Shown piece by piece: positions 53,652 through 62,823 of a stretch of 64,000 nt of DNA (within the stretch, counting starts at the first letter, position 1; the number at the start of each line of letters is the position of its first letter). Under the pieces are notes generated by a model that saw only the letters and a list, made by a program, of their open reading frames with translations, made no database searches and had not been told where the DNA came from. Origin of the DNA: Imbroritus primus (GTDB lineage Bacteria > Pseudomonadota > Gammaproteobacteria > Burkholderiales > Burkholderiaceae). Location: positions 372,001 through 436,000 of the forward strand of contig AKCV02000015.1 in the NCBI GenBank assembly GCA_000272025.2. The letters are read 5' to 3'. Made by a program: the position numbers and the translations under genes.

Positions 53652-54548
53652 TTACGACGGCTGCAATTGCCCCCCACGCGCCAGCTCGATAAACGCCCGC
53701 AGATAATCGATCCCAAGCTCGCCCTCGCGCGCGCCCAGAAAAATCTGCTTGGCGATGCCCTGCTTGCCGAGCCGCACCGCCGTGACCGGCATACGTTCCG
53801 CGTATTCTGCCGCCAGCCAGCGCGGTAGCGCGGCCACGCCGCGTCCGCTCGCCACCATCTGCACCATGATGTCGGTTGTCTCGATGGTCTTGTGCCGGCG
53901 CGGCATGATGCCCGCCGGCATCAGGAACTGCGTGTAGATGTCCAGCCGGTCAATGGCCACCGGGTAGGTGATCAGCACTTCGTCGGCCAGGTCGGCCGGC
54001 TTGGCATACGCCGGGCCCGCCAGCCGGTGAGCGGTGCCCACCAGCAGTACCTGCTCATAATCGAACACCGGCTCGAAATGCAGCCCCGGCTTGAGCAGCG
54101 GATCCGGCGTGACCAGCAGGTCGATCTCGTAGCCGAACAGCGCGCCGATGCCGCCGAACTGGAATTTCTGCTTGACGTCCACATCCACATCCGGCCACGC
54201 GGCGAGGTACGGCGACACGATCTTCAGCAGCCACTGGTAGCACGGATGGCACTCCATGCCGATGCGCAGCGCGCCGCGTTCCCCTTGCGCGTACTGGCCG
54301 ATGCGCTCCTCGGCCAGGGCCAGCTGCGGCAGCACGCGGTTGGCCACCGCCAGCAGGTACTGACCGGCCTGCGTCAGCCGCAGGCTGCGGCCCTCGCGCA
54401 GCCAGATTTCCGTCTCCAGCTGCTGTTCCAGTTTGCGCATGGTGTGGCTGAGCGCTGATTGCGTCAGGCACAGCACGCGTGCGGCCGCCGTCAGCGAACC
54501 TTGGCGGTCGACTTCCCGGACGATGGCAAGGTGCATTCTTTCCAGCAT
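53652..54548 (-). CDS. metR: LysR-type regulator MetR
   Basis: A 298-residue LysR regulator. The HTH (MLERMHLAIVREVDRQGSLTAAARVLCLTQSALSHTMRKLEQQLETEIWLREGRSLRLT) is characteristic of MetR. The effector domain includes LRIGMECHPCYQWLLKIVSPYL. MetR uses homocysteine as co-effector to activate metE. The divergent position relative to metE, with 108 bases between the starts, is the classical arrangement and supports the assignment. Confidence 0.93.
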   Translation of the reverse strand: MLERMHLAIVREVDRQGSLTAAARVLCLTQSALSHTMRKLEQQLETEIWLREGRSLRLTQAGQYLLAVANRVLPQLALAEERIGQYAQGERGALRIGMECHPCYQWLLKIVSPYLAAWPDVDVDVKQKFQFGGIGALFGYEIDLLVTPDPLLKPGLHFEPVFDYEQVLLVGTAHRLAGPAYAKPADLADEVLITYPVAIDRLDIYTQFLMPAGIMPRRHKTIETTDIMVQMVASGRGVAALPRWLAAEYAERMPVTAVRLGKQGIAKQIFLGAREGELGIDYLRAFIELARGGQLQPS

Positions 54549-54656
54549 GACGATGTATGAAGAAAATTAATCGATTAGTGAAATAAGACCATTTTACTTC
54601 ATGATTTGCCTTGAGTACGATCGGGCCATCGATTCATTCTGGGGAAGCACCGCATC
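54549..54656. promoter_or_regulatory. metR-metE divergent control region
   Basis: The AT-rich spacer contains TGAAGAAAATTAA (54558-54570), which matches the MetR consensus TGAA-N5-TTCA at seven of eight positions. It overlaps a perfect palindrome TAATCGATTA (54568-54577). A TTCA half-site lies at 54598-54601. A GGGGA ribosome-binding site precedes metE. MetR binding is inferred from position and consensus. Confidence 0.55.
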
Positions 54657-57005
54657 ATGGCCATCACACACAATCTGGGTTTTCCGCGCATTGGCGCACA
54701 GCGCGAGTTGAAGTTTGCCCTCGAGTCGTACTGGAGGGGCGAGTCGCCGCGCAGCGAACTGCTCGCGCGCGGCGCGGAACTGCGGGCGCGGCACTGGCAG
54801 CAACAGGTCGGACTCGATTTTGCGCCGGTTGGTGATTTCTCCTTTTACGATCATGTGCTTGACATGAGCTTTACGCTTGGCAACCTGCCGGCGCGCGTGC
54901 GGGATTTCCAGGGCGATGCGCTCGACAACATGTTTCGCGTCGCCCGTGGCCGCTCGGCGCGAACCACGGAGGACCACGCCGCCTGCTGCGGTGCCGACCG
55001 TGGCGCAGGCGCGCATGACGGCACGGACCAGGACGTGGCTGCTGGCGAGATGACCAAGTGGTTCGATACCAACTACCACTACATCGTGCCCGAGTTCGTG
55101 GCTGATACCACTTTCCGGCTTGATGCCACGCGACTGCTCGATCAGCTTGCAGAGGCGCGCCACACGGGTGTGCGCGGCAAGCCGGTAATCATCGGCCCGG
55201 TGACCTACCTCGCGCTTGGCAAGGCTAAGGACGATTCCGACAAGCTCGAGCTGCTGCCGCGACTCTTGCCGGTGTACACAGAACTGCTGGCCGCGCTGGC
55301 CGATGCCGGGGCGCAGTGGGTGCAGATCGACGAGCCGCTGCTGGTCACCGAACTGTCGCCGGCCTGGCAGCAGGCCTACCGTGATGCCTATGCCGCGCTT
55401 GATACAGGCAAGGTCAATCTGCTGCTGACCACGTACTTCGGCCAGTTGCAGGATAACCTGCCGCTGGTCTGCGAATTGCCGGTGCAAGGCCTGCATCTCG
55501 ATGCCGTCCATGCGCGCGATGAGATCGACAGCGTGCTGGCCCGCTTGCCTGCCGACCGCATCCTGTCGCTTGGTGTGATCAACGGTCGCAATATCTGGAA
55601 GACCGAGCTCGATGCAGTGCTCGACTGGCTCGAGCCCGTGGCGCAGCGCCTCGGCGACCGGCTGTGGATTGCACCGTCGTGTTCGCTCCTGCATGTACCG
55701 GTCGATCTCGCCAGCGAGCAGGCGCTCGATGCGGATATCTGCGCGTGGCTGGCGTTTGCAGTGCAGAAGCTTGATGAACTCTACATCCTGGCAACGGCCT
55801 TGCGCCTGGGGCGCGCCGCCGTACAGCAGACGCTGGCCGCCAACCGCGCCGCCATCGACGCCCGCCGAGGTTCGCCCAAGGTCCACAATCCCGCCGTGCA
55901 AGCTGCGCTGGCCCGAATTACCCCGACGCTTGGACAGCGCCGGCAGCCGTATCCCGTACGCGCGGCGCGGCAGGCCGAGCGTCTGCGCCTGCCGGCTTTT
56001 CCAACCACGACCATCGGGTCTTTTCCGCAGACTGGCGAGATTCGGCAGGCACGCAGCCAGTTCAGGCGCGGCGAGATCGGCGCAGACGCCTATCGCGCCG
56101 CCATGCAGGCCGAGATTGCGCGCAGCGTGCGCGAGCAGGAAGCGCTCGGGCTCGATGTCCTGGTCCACGGCGAAGCGGAACGCAACGATATGGTCGAATA
56201 CTTCGGCGAGCAGCTCGACGGCTATGCCTTCAGCCAGTACGGCTGGGTGCAGTCCTACGGCTCGCGTTGCGTCAAACCGCCCATCCTGTTCGGCGACATC
56301 AGCCGGCCCAGGGCCATGACGGTCGAATGGATCCGCTACGCGCAATCTCTTACCGACAAGCCCATGAAGGGCATGCTCACCGGGCCGGTGACGATCCTCA
56401 ATTGGTCATTTGTCCGCGACGACCAGCCGCGCGCGGTCTCGTGCTACCAGCTTGCCCTCGCCATCCGCGAGGAAGTGCTCGACCTGGAGCGTGCCGGCGT
56501 GCGCGTGATCCAGATCGACGAAGCCGCGTTGCGCGAAGGCCTACCGCTGCGGCGCGCCCAGTGGCAGTCGTATCTCGACTGGGCGGTGGAATCGTTCCGG
56601 ATCGCCGCCAATGGCGTGCAGGATGAGACGCAGATCCACACCCATATGTGCTACTCGGAGTTCAACGACATCATCGCTTCCATTGCGGAGATGGATGCCG
56701 ATGTCATCACCATCGAAACCTCGCGTTCTGACATGGAGCTGCTCGATGCCTTCGACAACTTCAGCTACCCCAATGAAATCGGACCGGGTGTCTATGACAT
56801 CCACTCACCGAACATTCCGACGCAGGCACACATCGAAACGCTGATGCGCAAGGCTGCACAGCGTATTCCTGCCGAACGCCTGTGGGTGAATCCGGATTGC
56901 GGGCTGAAGACGCGGCAGTGGGCGGAGGTGCTGCCGGCGCTCGCGAACATGGTCGCGGCAGCCCGGACCTTGCGGGCAGGTGCCGACAGTCAGGCCATAT
57001 CGTAA
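54657..57005 (+). CDS. metE: Cobalamin-independent methionine synthase
   Basis: A 782-residue MetE. It transfers the methyl group of 5-methyltetrahydropteroyl-glutamate to homocysteine. The zinc ligands are visible in THMCYSEF (His and Cys), in the Glu of the following [13 protein letters not shown] region and in PDCGLKTR (Cys). [16 protein letters not shown] starts the C-terminal barrel. The protein is about 25 residues longer than E. coli MetE. The extra length lies in one loop (about residues 103-130), where a short Ala-rich stretch is replaced by a Cys/His/Asp-rich insertion ([20 protein letters not shown]). It is controlled by the divergent metR. Confidence 0.96.
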   Translation: MAITHNLGFPRIGAQRELKFALESYWRGESPRSELLARGAELRARHWQQQVGLDFAPVGDFSFYDHVLDMSFTLGNLPARVRDFQGDALDNMFRVARGRSARTTEDHAACCGADRGAGAHDGTDQDVAAGEMTKWFDTNYHYIVPEFVADTTFRLDATRLLDQLAEARHTGVRGKPVIIGPVTYLALGKAKDDSDKLELLPRLLPVYTELLAALADAGAQWVQIDEPLLVTELSPAWQQAYRDAYAALDTGKVNLLLTTYFGQLQDNLPLVCELPVQGLHLDAVHARDEIDSVLARLPADRILSLGVINGRNIWKTELDAVLDWLEPVAQRLGDRLWIAPSCSLLHVPVDLASEQALDADICAWLAFAVQKLDELYILATALRLGRAAVQQTLAANRAAIDARRGSPKVHNPAVQAALARITPTLGQRRQPYPVRAARQAERLRLPAFPTTTIGSFPQTGEIRQARSQFRRGEIGADAYRAAMQAEIARSVREQEALGLDVLVHGEAERNDMVEYFGEQLDGYAFSQYGWVQSYGSRCVKPPILFGDISRPRAMTVEWIRYAQSLTDKPMKGMLTGPVTILNWSFVRDDQPRAVSCYQLALAIREEVLDLERAGVRVIQIDEAALREGLPLRRAQWQSYLDWAVESFRIAANGVQDETQIHTHMCYSEFNDIIASIAEMDADVITIETSRSDMELLDAFDNFSYPNEIGPGVYDIHSPNIPTQAHIETLMRKAAQRIPAERLWVNPDCGLKTRQWAEVLPALANMVAAARTLRAGADSQAIS

Positions 57006-57074
57006 AGAATTGCCGCCTATCCGCTGGCTGGACTGGAGTGGACCGGGCGGGGGTGGCGTAGGGGAAGGATGATC

Positions 57075-57104
57075 GACAACGGCAGCCCTCGGGCTGCTGT
57101 TGTC
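57075..57104. terminator. Hairpin between convergent metE and PAAR genes
   Basis: GACAAC-g-GCAGCCC pairs with GGGCTGC-t-GTTGTC, a 13-bp stem with one mismatch pair and a two-base loop. No clear T-run follows, so terminator activity is likely but not certain. Confidence 0.6.
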
Positions 57105-57129
57105 GCTTGAGGTCCGGGCTTGGCGGGGC

Positions 57130-57660
57130 TCAAGTCTGCTCGCCAATCTCCAGCGTGACCGCCTTGATCCGCATCAGGCCATCGCGTGCCGACCGGCAGG
57201 CCGCGCCGAGGTCGGCATCGAGGCGCCTGTCCAGGGCATCGTTCCCGGCGGCACCGGGATAGCCGGCGGTTCGCCACTCCCGCACGCGTCGCGCCTCCAC
57301 ACATAGCGCCTGCATCGCTGCCATCAGCTCCATATCGCTCGGATGCTGCCCGTAGGGAATCTCGATCTCCGGGATCTGCACCTCGATTCCCAGGCTACCG
57401 CGCGAGGCCAGCACGATGGGCTTGGCCTCGCACCGGCAGTTCACATACGCTCCATGCACCAACACCCGCCGGCCGCGCTGGCGAAACGTTGGCGTGCAGG
57501 TATTGAATACCACGCCACCGCCATCGCACGCGGGGCACGTTGCATAGTCGCCCTCCACGGCCACACGCACGTCTCCACGGATCAGGTCTCCCGACGCGAT
57601 GAGGATGCCGTTGGTGCTGGTGGAGTCACCGCTGCGCAGCAGATGTCGATAGGTGGTCAT
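57130..57660 (-). CDS. PAAR-domain protein
   Basis: A 176-residue protein. Residues about 8 to 90 fit a PAAR/PAAR-like domain (GDSTSTNGILIASGDLIRGDVRVAVEGDYATCPACDGGGVVFNTCTPTFRQRGRRVLVHGAYVNCRCEAKPIVLAS). Cys42, Cys45, Cys55, Cys75 and Cys77 could bind a metal at the cone tip. The remaining 85 residues are a helical C-terminal extension without a toxin motif that I recognise. PAAR proteins cap the VgrG spike of type VI secretion systems. No VgrG, Hcp or structural tss gene is in the window, so this is an orphan spike locus. It lies 167 bases after an unknown gene in the same direction. Confidence 0.8.
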   Translation of the reverse strand: MTTYRHLLRSGDSTSTNGILIASGDLIRGDVRVAVEGDYATCPACDGGGVVFNTCTPTFRQRGRRVLVHGAYVNCRCEAKPIVLASRGSLGIEVQIPEIEIPYGQHPSDMELMAAMQALCVEARRVREWRTAGYPGAAGNDALDRRLDADLGAACRSARDGLMRIKAVTLEIGEQT

Positions 57661-57827
57661 TGTGTCTCCCCTTTTTTATACACAAAGAATGGCCCGCAGC
57701 GCGGGACCGTACCCATTGATTCATGTGTTCTCGTCGTGGTCGCTGCCCCTGCTGTTTTCATCGTTTCTGAGGGCCGATCGCGGCTGCGGTATCCGCTGTC
57801 ATTTCCATTGCCAGCTCAGCCGTCATC

Positions 57828-58577
57828 TCAGTCGCCATTGCCACTTCGATCCTCGCCGTTCAGAAAAAGCCCTACCGGTACGAAATGCCACGCGCTGGCC
57901 TCCGGGTCATACAGCGCCGCTTGATTGATTCTGCTGCCAGCGGGAGCGCGGCCTGGCAGTCTCCGCAGTGCGGTCGACAACGCCTGCTGCCATTCCTTGG
58001 GGCTCCATATGGAAACCATGCGATAGGTATCGCGAAAAGCGAACAATCCCGCATGCTCGTGCAGACGTTCAATCGTATCGAGCGCCCCCCGATCCACCGC
58101 CAGGTCGATGGCCGATAACCGGTCACGCGGTATGTCCAGCACCTGCACATGCCGCAGCCCCGTTAACGACATATGGCTGGTCAGCAGCCTCCCGTCGCAC
58201 GCAGCCCATGCGCAATGCAGGCTCACCAGCAAGCGTCCGCCATGGGTCAGTATGGCCTCCCGCGGATCGTAATCGCGCGCCGCGCAGACCGTGTAGCGCA
58301 TTCCGGCGCGGCTGGCCAGCGTGGCATCGAGCCATGCATCGAACGGCGACAGGTACATCACCGGCGCCGGCCCGATGTTCCCGTGGCTGGATTGCACCTG
58401 ATCGAGCGGGGGCACATCGTCACACCTCGTCCCGGCCATGCTCGGATCGTTCACTACCAGATGCAGATGTGGGCGCGTATGCAGGATGTGCCCGCATGGC
58501 CGCGAGGATGATCTGCTCTGGTTCACGGCATTCTCCTTTGGCATGGCGGTGAGAGTATGTGTCGGTGTCATCGTCAC
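57828..58577 (-). CDS. Unknown protein encoded upstream of the PAAR gene
   Basis: A soluble protein of about 249 residues that I do not recognise. The N-terminal 40 residues are polar and may not be translated: GTG at 58577 and ATGs at 58571 and 58541 are all possible starts, and none has a strong ribosome-binding site. The body contains YLSPFDAWLDATLASRAGMRYTVCAARDYDPREAILTHGGRLLVSLHCAWAACDGRLL and a C-terminal YRMVSIWSPKEWQQALSTALRRLPGR. It is likely part of the PAAR unit, as an adaptor, immunity or cargo protein; this rests on position only. Confidence 0.6.
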   Translation of the reverse strand: MTMTPTHTLTAMPKENAVNQSRSSSRPCGHILHTRPHLHLVVNDPSMAGTRCDDVPPLDQVQSSHGNIGPAPVMYLSPFDAWLDATLASRAGMRYTVCAARDYDPREAILTHGGRLLVSLHCAWAACDGRLLTSHMSLTGLRHVQVLDIPRDRLSAIDLAVDRGALDTIERLHEHAGLFAFRDTYRMVSIWSPKEWQQALSTALRRLPGRAPAGSRINQAALYDPEASAWHFVPVGLFLNGEDRSGNGD

Positions 58578-58972
58578 GTAATGATTAAACCTTCCATGAA
58601 TTAATAGAAGGGAAATTGCGGTACAAGTGTTAATCCTTGTTAAATAACGTGCTGCATTGCAGTCTGGTGTGCCGGTTGGAAGCGGTTTTGTAGGTATTGG
58701 GAGTATGTAACGGAATATTGCTCTGCATTGTCAATGTTGTTTGCGGATCAACGTTTTGCACGAAAATACGAACAAATGATGCGTGAAGCGCAGACAATTC
58801 TGCTTCGCAGGACACTCGACTTAAATAGAACTTAAGTGGTTCCGGCAATATGGGCGTGTGAATGTTGAATAGTGTGTCTGTTTGCTATTTTGGCTGGCGA
58901 CATTCAATTCTTCACGCTAGGCTTCATCACTTGAAGTCAAGAGTAACCTAGACCAACATCGGCATACTCATT
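58578..58972. other. AT-rich region upstream of phcB
   Basis: About 395 bases with no convincing gene. Composition drops sharply from about 58570 onward, marking the left edge of an AT-rich segment that continues through phcB. ACTTAA occurs twice as a direct repeat (58819-58824 and 58830-58835, 11-base period), the second within the palindrome ACTTAAGT. This could be a regulator site for the phc operon. Confidence 0.45.
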
Positions 58973-60373
58973 GTGCATTCGAAAAAACAGATTGCTCCAG
59001 TTGTTAGCTTCCGCAATTCACAGAGTGAGTTAGTGCGGGGGACGATTACCGACTTACAAAGGCGTACGTTGGTAATGGAAATCTATAATCCTTACTCCAT
59101 CGTACAAGTCAGTGAAATATTGACTGGGCTGACAGTGAAAGCTGGTACGGCGGATGTGTATTGTGGAAGAGCAGTGGTTACGAGCCTGGTTTCTACAGGT
59201 TTAACAGCTGTGGTCTCTGTGGTGTTGGCAGATGAATGGCGTGAGCTGTCTACTTTGGCAACAACAGATTCCACTTCATTTGGGAGTGAAGCTCGAATTT
59301 TTATTCGAGATTGGGATGATCGCTGCCGAATTAGAGAAGATTATCAGTCTGTAGTTAATGAGCTGCGTACATTTTTGACCGAAGTATCTCGCTGGGTTGC
59401 GCAGGTGGATTTGGCATCAGATCTACCCAGAGAAGATGGGGTTTTATCAAATTTAGCGTTCTATGAGCTGGCCGAACCAATACTCAGGCGTGCAAGATTA
59501 TATTTCGATGAATTGGAAGGTATATCTGGCGAGATATCATCTGAGTTGACATCTGCTCATAGGGTTTATGCTCAGAGTGCACTTCATCCTTTGTTGTTGC
59601 GCTCGCCATTTATTTATCGCACCTACACAAAACCTTTGGGCTATGCCGGCGATTATCAGATGGTCAATCAGATCTTAGGAGATCGAAGGCAGGGTCCGAA
59701 CACTTACTTTCAAATGATAAATTCAGGATTCCTTGAAGGGTGTCTTGCTCAGGCGCATAGAAACAGGATTGAAATTCTTTACGCTTTTCTGGAGAAACTT
59801 GCTAACACTGCATTAAAAGAGGGTCGTACGCTGAAAGTAATGAACGTTGGTTGTGGGCCTGCTGCGGAAATTCAAAGATTTATCAAGGAATTTCATAGCC
59901 CCAGCGTTCTTGAATTTCACCTTATTGATTTTAATGAAGAAACGCTCAAGTATGCACAGAAAAAAATACAAGATGCGATATCGAAGCGCAAGATAGACGT
60001 TTCCATTGAGTGCTCGCATTTATCTGTTCATGATTTGATTAAAAAGAGAGTAAATGGAGAGTCTAAGAATATTTTTGATGCCATTTACTGCGCAGGACTT
60101 TTTGATTACCTTTCAGATAAAGTTTGTGGTCGATTGTTATCCTATTTCTCGTCTCAATCAAAACTTGGCGGGAAGGTTATTTTTACTAATGTTCATAGTA
60201 AGAACCCAGATCGGTATTTCATAATGGATCACCTGCTAGAGTGGTTCCTTATCTACCGCGATGAGTCTGATATGGCACGCATTAGTGATCAAACTGGGAT
60301 GAAAGTAAACCGAACATATGTTGATGAGACAGGTGTGAATGTATTTGTGGAGGCGGAGATTGTGAATGGGTAG
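58973..60373 (+). CDS. phcB: PhcB-like methyltransferase (3-hydroxy fatty acid methyl ester signal synthase)
   Basis: A 466-residue protein. Residues about 10-110 may be a PilZ-like beta domain (SELVRGTITDLQRRTLVMEIYNPYSIVQVSEILTGLTV). A class I SAM methyltransferase fold follows with motif I VMNVGCGPAAEIQRF (about 288-300), HLIDFNEETLKYA and FDAIYCAGLFDYLSDK. The architecture and position match PhcB of Ralstonia, which methylates 3-hydroxy fatty acids to the quorum signals 3-OH PAME/MAME. The start is GTG with no clear ribosome-binding site. The gene is strikingly AT-rich (one line near 59900 is only about one-third GC) in a host of roughly two-thirds GC. It overlaps phcS by eight bases. Confidence 0.85.
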   Translation: MHSKKQIAPVVSFRNSQSELVRGTITDLQRRTLVMEIYNPYSIVQVSEILTGLTVKAGTADVYCGRAVVTSLVSTGLTAVVSVVLADEWRELSTLATTDSTSFGSEARIFIRDWDDRCRIREDYQSVVNELRTFLTEVSRWVAQVDLASDLPREDGVLSNLAFYELAEPILRRARLYFDELEGISGEISSELTSAHRVYAQSALHPLLLRSPFIYRTYTKPLGYAGDYQMVNQILGDRRQGPNTYFQMINSGFLEGCLAQAHRNRIEILYAFLEKLANTALKEGRTLKVMNVGCGPAAEIQRFIKEFHSPSVLEFHLIDFNEETLKYAQKKIQDAISKRKIDVSIECSHLSVHDLIKKRVNGESKNIFDAIYCAGLFDYLSDKVCGRLLSYFSSQSKLGGKVIFTNVHSKNPDRYFIMDHLLEWFLIYRDESDMARISDQTGMKVNRTYVDETGVNVFVEAEIVNG

Positions 60374-61721
60374 CCGCGTGGCTTCAGCTGATTTGGCCCA
60401 GCGTGCTGAGTATCTGGCACAAATGGGTGATTTCCTGGTTACGCTAAGCTTGACAGGGACGCGCATTGCCATCGCTTTGGTTATTTTGGGATGTTCGCTT
60501 GATGCGGTGCTATATCCTGAGCATTTCACACCCTTCCTTGCTTTGAGAATAATTGCTTCGCTTTTGATTTATGCGATGTGTTTGGTGGGAAACACTGAAT
60601 GGGGGGTAAGGCATATATATGCCGTTACAGTGACATGGCTTCTTGTGCCGCAGATCATGATTTCGATAATGATTGCCGTTACAGAAGGCGCAGCATCCAT
60701 GTACTGGGGTGGGTTGTTGCTGGCTATATTTGCAGCTTCTGTAATCTTGCCTTACGGAATGGTAAAAAACACGCTATTTGGGGTGATATCTTTTTTTATA
60801 TACATCTTGGCTTGCCTGTGGCATGACCGTGAGTTCTTTCTGGTAGGGTCATTTTATATTCAGTCAATTTTTATATTGATGGTTTCTTGCGTTGGGATAC
60901 TGGGAACAATATTCAACGAATGGGTGGGGTTCAGAATGTTTCAGTTAAAAACTGCTTTGGCCGGGAAGGTTGAGGAACTTCAATGTGTGAACAGAAATTT
61001 GTTGGATATCAAAGGCCAACTCCTCCAACAAGAAAAAATGGCAGCCTTGGGCACGCTCTCGGCCGGCCTGTTGCATGAGGTCAACAACCCGGTCAATTTC
61101 TGCCTCATGGCGGTCGAGGTCGGGCTCGAGGATCCATTGATCGCGCAGAGCAGCAGCCTGAAGGAATGCCTGCTCGATGCCCAGACCGGGATGCGGCGGG
61201 TGCAGCAGATTGTGTCCGACCTGAAGACCTTCGCGTATCGCGGCCCCACGGAAGGCATGGACGTGCCGTTCTATTTCGACAAGGCGCTCGACTCGGCGCG
61301 GCGGTTGTCGAGCCATGAGCTGCGGCCGGTTCGCGTGACGACGGATCTCGATCCGAATGGCCTGGTGCGCGGCGATGAGGCGCTGATCATCGGCGTGTTG
61401 ATCAACCTGTTGACCAACGCCGCCCTCGCGCTCGTTTCAAAGGGGCATGCGGATCCCCTGATCGAAGTGAAGTCCCGCTGGGCCAACGGGCGTCTGCATG
61501 TTTCGGTGTGCGATAACGGGCGGGGTATTGCGCCCCATAACCTGGAGCGGATTTTCGAGCCGTTTTTCACGACCCGCGATGTCGGCAAGGGGCTTGGGCT
61601 GGGACTCAGCATCAGTTACTCCGTCATCGAGAACCACGGTGGCAGGCTGGTGGCGGAGAGCGAGGAAGGGGCGTGGACGCGGATGTCCTTCGATCTGCCG
61701 AGTGGAGAAGATCATGGCTGA
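60366..61721 (+). CDS. phcS: PhcS-like membrane sensor histidine kinase
   Basis: A 451-residue kinase. Residues about 30-185 hold six hydrophobic segments (LTGTRIAIALVILGCSLDAVLY ... FYIQSIFILMVSCVGILGTIF). A short coiled coil leads to the H-box MAALGTLSAGLLHEVNNPVNF with His237. N-, G1- and G2-boxes follow (NLLTNAALALV, DNGRGIAPHNLERIFEPFFTTRD, GKGLGLGLSISYSVIENHGG). PhcS senses the PhcB product in Ralstonia and phosphorylates PhcR. The gene is a mosaic: codons before about residue 224 are AT-rich like phcB, and those after are GC-rich like the host. It overlaps phcR by eight bases. Confidence 0.87.
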   Translation: MGSRVASADLAQRAEYLAQMGDFLVTLSLTGTRIAIALVILGCSLDAVLYPEHFTPFLALRIIASLLIYAMCLVGNTEWGVRHIYAVTVTWLLVPQIMISIMIAVTEGAASMYWGGLLLAIFAASVILPYGMVKNTLFGVISFFIYILACLWHDREFFLVGSFYIQSIFILMVSCVGILGTIFNEWVGFRMFQLKTALAGKVEELQCVNRNLLDIKGQLLQQEKMAALGTLSAGLLHEVNNPVNFCLMAVEVGLEDPLIAQSSSLKECLLDAQTGMRRVQQIVSDLKTFAYRGPTEGMDVPFYFDKALDSARRLSSHELRPVRVTTDLDPNGLVRGDEALIIGVLINLLTNAALALVSKGHADPLIEVKSRWANGRLHVSVCDNGRGIAPHNLERIFEPFFTTRDVGKGLGLGLSISYSVIENHGGRLVAESEEGAWTRMSFDLPSGEDHG

Positions 61722-62820
61722 TAAGGCGCTGGGGACGGTGTTGTATGTGGATGACGAGGAGCAGGCGCGCAAGTATTTCGCGCGCCTGTTCAGTGACGAG
61801 TTCAATGTTGTGCTGGCAGAGGATGCCGACAGTGCGCTGGAAGTCATCCGAAATGGCCCGCCACCCGATGTGCTGCTGACCGATTTCCGTATGCCGGGCA
61901 AGGATGGCGGGCAGTTGCTGGCAGAGGTGCAGGTCTGTGCCCCGCAGATTGTGTGCATGATCCTCAGCGCCTATGCCGACAAGGTGATGCTGATGAACAC
62001 GATCAATTCGGTCGATGTTTTCCGTATCGTGGAGAAGCCGGCGAATACCGATAACCTGCGCACGCAGCTGCGCAAGGCGCTCGAGGCGGCGCAGTTGCGC
62101 AAGAACAAGCGCCAGCGGTTGATGGCCATGGATGAGGGATTGTCGTTCCTGGCGCATGAAATGAACACGCCGCTGCTGTCGGCGGTGGCGAGCGCGCGCG
62201 GCATCAAGACGCGCATGGAAGGTGGGCGGTTGCGCGCACCGGATTGTGCGGCGGTGCTGCATGCGGCTGACCGCGTGGAGCACAGCGCGCGCTACTGCAT
62301 TTCGCTGCTGACGGCGTTCATTGATTCAGTGCGCGCGGCCGGCATGGCATCCGCCAGCCGGGCGTCGTTGCCGGCGAGCACGGTCGTGACGTCCCTGCTC
62401 GATACCTATCCGATGACCCCGGCGCAGCGTGCCGGCGTGTCCTCGGTGGTGGTGCAGGACTTCGATATCTCCGGGTCGCCGGTGTGTGCATCGCTGGTGC
62501 TGTCCTCACTGCTGGGCAATGCCTTGCGCGTGCTGGAGGGCAGGGCGGACATGCGCATCATGTTCCGCATCGAGGTATTCGACGTGCCGCGCATCGTGAT
62601 CGAGGATAACGGTCCAGGCATGACGCCGGACGTGCTCGACCAGCTGTTCGATACGCCGGTGACGACGGCATCCGGCCAGGGCCACAAGGGCATGGGCATG
62701 ATTTTCTGCAAGCGGATCATGCAGTCGTTCTTTGGCGGCATCGAAATTGCCGCGCGGCCTGGCGCGGGGACGCAAGTTGTCCTGTGTTTTCCACCCAACG
62801 ATATCAGTTACGGGAAATGA
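61714..62820 (+). CDS. phcR: PhcR-like response regulator with C-terminal histidine-kinase domain
   Basis: A 368-residue protein with an N-terminal receiver (acidic Asp13/Asp14/Glu15, phospho-acceptor Asp57 in VLLTDFRMPGKDGG, Lys108 in VEKPANTD). A kinase-like module follows, with an H-box SFLAHEMNTPLLSAV (His148) and an ATPase domain (SSLLGNALRVL, IEDNGPGMTPDVLDQLFDTPV, GHKGMGMIFCKRIMQSFFGG). A receiver ahead of a kinase core is the distinctive PhcR layout. In Ralstonia, PhcR with PhcS controls the activity of the global regulator PhcA. GGAGAAG precedes the ATG. Composition is host-like. Confidence 0.87.
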   Translation: MADKALGTVLYVDDEEQARKYFARLFSDEFNVVLAEDADSALEVIRNGPPPDVLLTDFRMPGKDGGQLLAEVQVCAPQIVCMILSAYADKVMLMNTINSVDVFRIVEKPANTDNLRTQLRKALEAAQLRKNKRQRLMAMDEGLSFLAHEMNTPLLSAVASARGIKTRMEGGRLRAPDCAAVLHAADRVEHSARYCISLLTAFIDSVRAAGMASASRASLPASTVVTSLLDTYPMTPAQRAGVSSVVVQDFDISGSPVCASLVLSSLLGNALRVLEGRADMRIMFRIEVFDVPRIVIEDNGPGMTPDVLDQLFDTPVTTASGQGHKGMGMIFCKRIMQSFFGGIEIAARPGAGTQVVLCFPPNDISYGK

Positions 62821-62823
62821 ACA

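Noticed and set aside
58630..58848. A 72-codon minus-strand frame upstream of phcB
   Set aside because: No ribosome-binding site or recognisable domain, and it lies in the AT-rich leader; treated as non-coding.
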